DNA from: Paenibacillus xylanexedens
Lineage (GTDB): Bacteria > Bacillota > Bacilli > Paenibacillales > Paenibacillaceae
Direction of reading: 5' to 3'
Assembly: GCF_017874615.1 (NCBI RefSeq)
Contig: NZ_JAGIKV010000028.1
Span: 1-64,000 of the forward strand
DNA length: 64,000 bases
Under the pieces are notes generated by a model. The model was not told where the DNA came from and did not search any database. It saw nothing but the letters and a program-made list of their open reading frames with translations. Numbering within the stretch: the stretch's first letter is position 1; each line of letters starts with the position of its first letter. Positions 61,084 to 64,000 of this stretch are shown piece after piece. The position numbers and the translations under genes are program-made.

Positions 61084-62034
61084 ATGAAACTGGAGCGTTT
61101 GTTAGCCATCGTAGTGCTGCTAATCAATCGTGGACGGGTACAAGCCAAAGACTTGGCAGATATGTTCGAAGTATCGATCCGGACCATCTATCGGGACATC
61201 GATACATTGGGTCAAGCAGGTATCCCTGTGGTGACGTATCAGGGGGCAAGTGGCGGGATTGGTCTGGCAGAGGGCTACCGTCTGGATCGAAACGTATTAA
61301 CAGACAAGGACCTCGCTTCCATCGTCACTGCACTACGCAGTGTATCCACTTCCCATGCTAATGCGGCGCGTGAGCTTCTGGTCGAAAAACTCAGCAGTAT
61401 CGTCCCTCAATCCAAAAATGACGATTTTCAGGCCAATACCAATCGATTCATCGTTGATTATTCAACCTGGACGCATCCCGAAGCGCTGAAAATCAAGCTT
61501 GAACTTATCGAACAGGGTATGGATCAATTACGCCCCGTAACCTTTACCTACTGCAGCGCAGAAGGTACACAGACTCACCGAACTGTCGACCCTCATACCA
61601 TCGTACTCAAGAAGCATTCCTGGTATCTGTATGCTTTTTGCCACGAGCGGAATCAATTTCGCATGTTCAAGCTTGTGCGCATGCAAAATGTCACACTTGC
61701 TAATGAGCACTTCGAGCGTAAAGTCATTAACCCACAGGACAGACCCTGGCAACAGGAATGGAGCCGCCCGGACAATCAAGCTAGGTTAACTTTGAAATTC
61801 CATGCTCGCGTCCGTCATATTGCGGAAGAATGGTTTGGGATCGAGAACGTCATGCCTGATGGGACTGGGTATTATATCAGCCAGGTTGCTTTTCCCGAGG
61901 ATAGCTGGTTATATGGGTTCATTCTGGGCTTCGGCGCGGACGTCGAAGTATTGGAACCTCAGCATATTCGGGATGAAATCTGCCGTATCGCCGAGCAAAT
62001 TGTACAAAATTATATACCTCCGACTCAAACCTGA
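61084..62034 (+). CDS. WYL-domain transcriptional regulator (HTH_11, YafY type)
   Basis: 316 residues. The N-terminal helix-turn-helix is of the DeoR/HTH_11 kind (RGRVQAKDLADMFEVSIRTIYRDIDTL). The WYL domain lies at about 140-215 (KKHSWYLYAFCHERNQFRMFKLVRM), with a C-terminal WCX extension (ALEP- like region VEVLEPQHIRDEI). WYL proteins bind nucleotides or other ligands. It is divergent from the VanR-like gene by 85 bp and followed 73 bp later by the zinc-ribbon/GyrI-like gene, probably its co-transcribed partner. Confidence 0.92.
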   Translation: MKLERLLAIVVLLINRGRVQAKDLADMFEVSIRTIYRDIDTLGQAGIPVVTYQGASGGIGLAEGYRLDRNVLTDKDLASIVTALRSVSTSHANAARELLVEKLSSIVPQSKNDDFQANTNRFIVDYSTWTHPEALKIKLELIEQGMDQLRPVTFTYCSAEGTQTHRTVDPHTIVLKKHSWYLYAFCHERNQFRMFKLVRMQNVTLANEHFERKVINPQDRPWQQEWSRPDNQARLTLKFHARVRHIAEEWFGIENVMPDGTGYYISQVAFPEDSWLYGFILGFGADVEVLEPQHIRDEICRIAEQIVQNYIPPTQT

Positions 62035-62107
62035 CAGACAGCTGTCCAGTTCCTACCCGTATACTTCAGATATATTCAATCTGTACTTATATGAGGAGGA
62101 ACTAATC

Positions 62108-62926
62108 ATGAACGTCACTGTATGTCAAAGCTGCGGCATGCCGCTCACAACCCCTGCCCAATTCGGAACGGAAGCAGATGGAAGCACAACCCGCGAATAC
62201 TGTATTTATTGTTACAAAGAGGGCAAGTTTGAGCAGCCCGGTATGTCACTTGAAGGCATGACGGAGATGTGCACTGCCATTCTGAAGGACGAGGGCATGG
62301 ATGAGGAATCCGCTCGTTCGATGCTGCGTAACCAGCTTCCTTTTTTGAAGCGTTGGCGCACGAATACAACGGATCAACATGCAGAATCTCTCGCTGAAAA
62401 CTCTACTGCTTCTGCTAATCCTGGTCAGGTAACAACAGATCATTCGTTCTCAACCCAGCCCATTCGTTATGTCACTCTCCCTGGCAAACGCATTGCCGGC
62501 GTATCCGCCCGCACAACCAACGCCATTGAGATCAGTGGCAAAGGCTGTATTCAGGGACTCTGGAACAATTATTTTGCCTCAGAGCACCTTCCTGCACCTG
62601 AAGTTGTTCGCTATGGTTGTTACACGGATTATACCGATGGGATAACCGGAGAATACACCATACTGGTAGGGCATGAGGTCAGTCCGAACGAATCATTGCC
62701 TGAAGGATTGGACGACATTTTACTCCCTCCTGCAACTTACGCCGTATTCACCTCCAGAAAAGGACCGATGGCAGAAGTTGTTGGCGAAGCCTGGGGAGCC
62801 GTGTGGGCATGGGACAAACAAAGCGATCGTACGTTCACCGGGGATTTTGAATTATATGATGAACGCAGCCTGAATCCCGAAAGTGTACAAGTGGATATAT
62901 ACATCGCTGTTCGCCAAAGTAGATAG
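62108..62926 (+). CDS. Zinc-ribbon plus GyrI-like effector-binding domain protein
   Basis: 272 residues from the ATG at 62108, after GAGGAGGAACTAATC; an open frame upstream lacks a site and overlaps the WYL gene. The first 90 residues carry a putative zinc ribbon: CQSCGMPL and YCIYCYKEG, as in small ligand-binding partners. The next 160 form a GyrI-like/AraC effector-binding domain (VTLPGKRIAGVSART, LPPATYAVFTSRKGPMAEV, YDERSLNPESVQVDIYIAV). Such proteins bind small hydrophobic ligands. The pairing with the WYL regulator suggests ligand sensing or sequestration. Confidence 0.85.
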   Translation: MNVTVCQSCGMPLTTPAQFGTEADGSTTREYCIYCYKEGKFEQPGMSLEGMTEMCTAILKDEGMDEESARSMLRNQLPFLKRWRTNTTDQHAESLAENSTASANPGQVTTDHSFSTQPIRYVTLPGKRIAGVSARTTNAIEISGKGCIQGLWNNYFASEHLPAPEVVRYGCYTDYTDGITGEYTILVGHEVSPNESLPEGLDDILLPPATYAVFTSRKGPMAEVVGEAWGAVWAWDKQSDRTFTGDFELYDERSLNPESVQVDIYIAVRQSR

Positions 62927-62991
62927 AACCAACACGATACCACCTCAGACAGAATCAAAGTTTCATCACATCCTTCTTCATATCACGCAAG

Positions 62992-63017
62992 CTGCCGAGT
63001 ACACTCGGCAGTTTTTT
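62992..63017 (+). terminator. Terminator of the WYL/GyrI-like operon
   Basis: CTGCCGAG and CTCGGCAG flank TACA, followed by TTTTTTG. It lies 66 nt past the stop codon. Confidence 0.92.
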
Positions 63018-63391
63018 GTTATATCCGGAACTACATTACCCCCTAAACAACCCGACCATGGTACCAAGTTAGTTAGCATGCTTTGCATCATTTAACCAGA
63101 TAATATGCCTCATATGCGGGTACCATTGACTTCCTTAAAATTGGGACTATTCACATAACAACCGATTCGATCCTCCTATATCAAACCTTTCATATTAGGT
63201 CCTTTACTCCTGAATTTCCCTAAAAACGTTTACATCTCCTTAAAACCGGGTAAAATCACTACAATCCAATTGGAATTACGCTTTAAACTCTTTTATTTCG
63301 TCTAACAAGTCACATGTACCTATATGCGCACCTGGCATGGTAACCAGTCGAAATACATAATTCAAAAAAACGCATCAAAGGAGGAACCAAG
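63018..63391. other. Intergenic region without a recognisable gene
   Basis: AT-rich, with no coding frame that has a ribosome binding site. Two similar stretches, CTTCCTTAAAATTGGG (63130-63145) and TCTCCTTAAAACCGGG (63235-63250), may be promoter-related. I can assign nothing. Confidence 0.4.
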
Positions 63392-63559
63392 ATGATCCGC
63401 ATGCCTATTCAGCAAATGATCCCGTACCATCACCAATATCCGCGCAACACGGCGACCACTGCTCCTAAAAAGGAGAATGAGAACACTCAAGGTCTATCCT
63501 TTCATGAAATTCTGCAACAAAAAATGGCGAAGAAAAATGCTTCTCCTTCCCTTAGATAA
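63392..63559 (+). CDS. Small hydrophilic protein of 55 residues, function unknown
   Basis: A 55-codon frame starting MIRMPIQQMIPYHH with a strong ribosome binding site (AAAGGAGGAACCAAG). It is Gln/Asn/Pro/Lys rich and ends with a short helix, SFHEILQQKMAKKN. This helix recalls short segments of flagellar accessory proteins, but the similarity is too weak for a name. Followed by a hairpin at 63599-63632. Confidence 0.55.
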   Translation: MIRMPIQQMIPYHHQYPRNTATTAPKKENENTQGLSFHEILQQKMAKKNASPSLR

Positions 63560-63598
63560 AAATGGACACCGGACCGACCCTAGTCGAGTCAGGTTATC

Positions 63599-63632
63599 AA
63601 CCGTCTTTCCGCAGCTTGGCGGAAGGGCGGTT
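63599..63632 (+). terminator. Strong hairpin after the 55-residue gene
   Basis: AACCGTCTTTCCGC and GCGGAAGGGCGGTT pair over 14 bp with two G-U pairs. There is no T run, so it may be a weak terminator or a stabiliser. A second stem, TTATTG/CAATAA, follows at 63631-63650. Confidence 0.4.
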
Positions 63633-63741
63633 ATTGGCGTTGAGCAATAAACGACTGTACAGTTCTCAGGCATGTTTCTATAATGGTTTAAATATCTAAA
63701 AGATCCATGACATATACGAACTGTTAAAGGGGACATAGCAC

Positions 63742-64000
63742 ATGACCACCATTGGTTGTTTTCACGCTCATTATTCCAACATCGCCTTAATTGAGGAGAC
63801 GCTTGCTCCTTATGAAGTTGAATTGGTCCATTACGTCGATCCAGGTCTGGACCGTCTTAAACATGACGCTGACTTTTCCGAGGTCGTCATTCACGAGAAG
63901 GTAGCCCAGACGCTCCAATGGATCGCTGAGTGTCATGCCGATGCCATTCTGGTCACCTGCACCCTGTTTGCGACAGTACTGGAGCAGAAAGCCATACAGG
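63742..64000 (+). CDS. Asp/Glu racemase-like protein (partial at the window edge)
   Basis: The first 86 codons of a gene cut off by the end of the window. ATG after AAAGGGG. The start MTTIGCFHAHYSNIALIEETL, then ELVHYVDPGL and ADAILVTCTLFATV, resembles the aspartate/glutamate racemase superfamily, where the Cys in the VTCT motif is catalytic. The substrate cannot be told from this fragment. Confidence 0.6.
   Translation, partial: MTTIGCFHAHYSNIALIEETLAPYEVELVHYVDPGLDRLKHDADFSEVVIHEKVAQTLQWIAECHADAILVTCTLFATVLEQKAIQ

Overview
The window looks like chromosomal DNA of an endospore-forming Firmicute, most probably Paenibacillus. Pointers are two complete GerA-type germinant receptor operons, a T-box ahead of trpS, a guanine riboswitch, strong AGGAGG-type ribosome binding sites with frequent GTG/TTG starts, a YesMN-type pectin-uptake cluster and a VanRSYZ-like cell-wall module. 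The species cannot be named from the sequence alone.

Layout. Positions 1-240 are the start of an rRNA operon that reads leftwards out of the window (16S 5' end, boxA-bearing leader, promoter). Positions 680-3100 hold an NCS2 purine permease under a guanine riboswitch, and a small lipoprotein. Positions 3312-10183 form a small genomic island integrated in the 3' end of guaA. A displaced 190-bp copy of the guaA 3' end and its terminator lies at the far side; it differs from the intact end at only four bases, all synonymous. The island carries a DUF262-HNH fusion protein, a large zinc-ribbon/PD-(D/E)XK nuclease-like protein, a frameshifted Mrr-type nuclease with degenerate catalytic residues, further decayed small genes and an intact IS30-family element. 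No integrase is visible. I regard this as the most interesting part: a decaying, probable phage-defence island with two intact nuclease-like proteins of unknown partnership.

Positions 9994-18900 hold guaA, a MoxR/DUF58/transglutaminase operon, a NodB-type polysaccharide deacetylase and a DedA protein. Positions 18950-24301 are the first germination operon (A, C, small membrane protein, B, B), followed by bcp, a three-gene ABC-2 exporter, an LCP-family protein, a hemL/gsaB-type aminotransferase, a MocR regulator with a divergent EamA transporter, and T-box/trpS. Positions 34488-38198 are a second germination operon with permuted order (B, A, C).

Positions 38211-47193 are a plant-polysaccharide region: an ASRT-like protein, a GC-rich direct repeat with a tRNA-Leu remnant, a rhamnogalacturonan acetylesterase, a sugar ABC importer (permease, permease, binding protein with a cre box upstream) and its YesN/YesM-like two-component system. 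Positions 47443-57309 are housekeeping and surface genes: SGNH hydrolase, inositol phosphatase, uvsE, ddl, an amidase-domain protein and acnA. Positions 57448-60999 are a VanR/VanS/VanY/VanZ-like operon without vanHAX. A WYL regulator, a zinc-ribbon/GyrI-like protein, a small ORF and the start of a racemase-like gene close the window.
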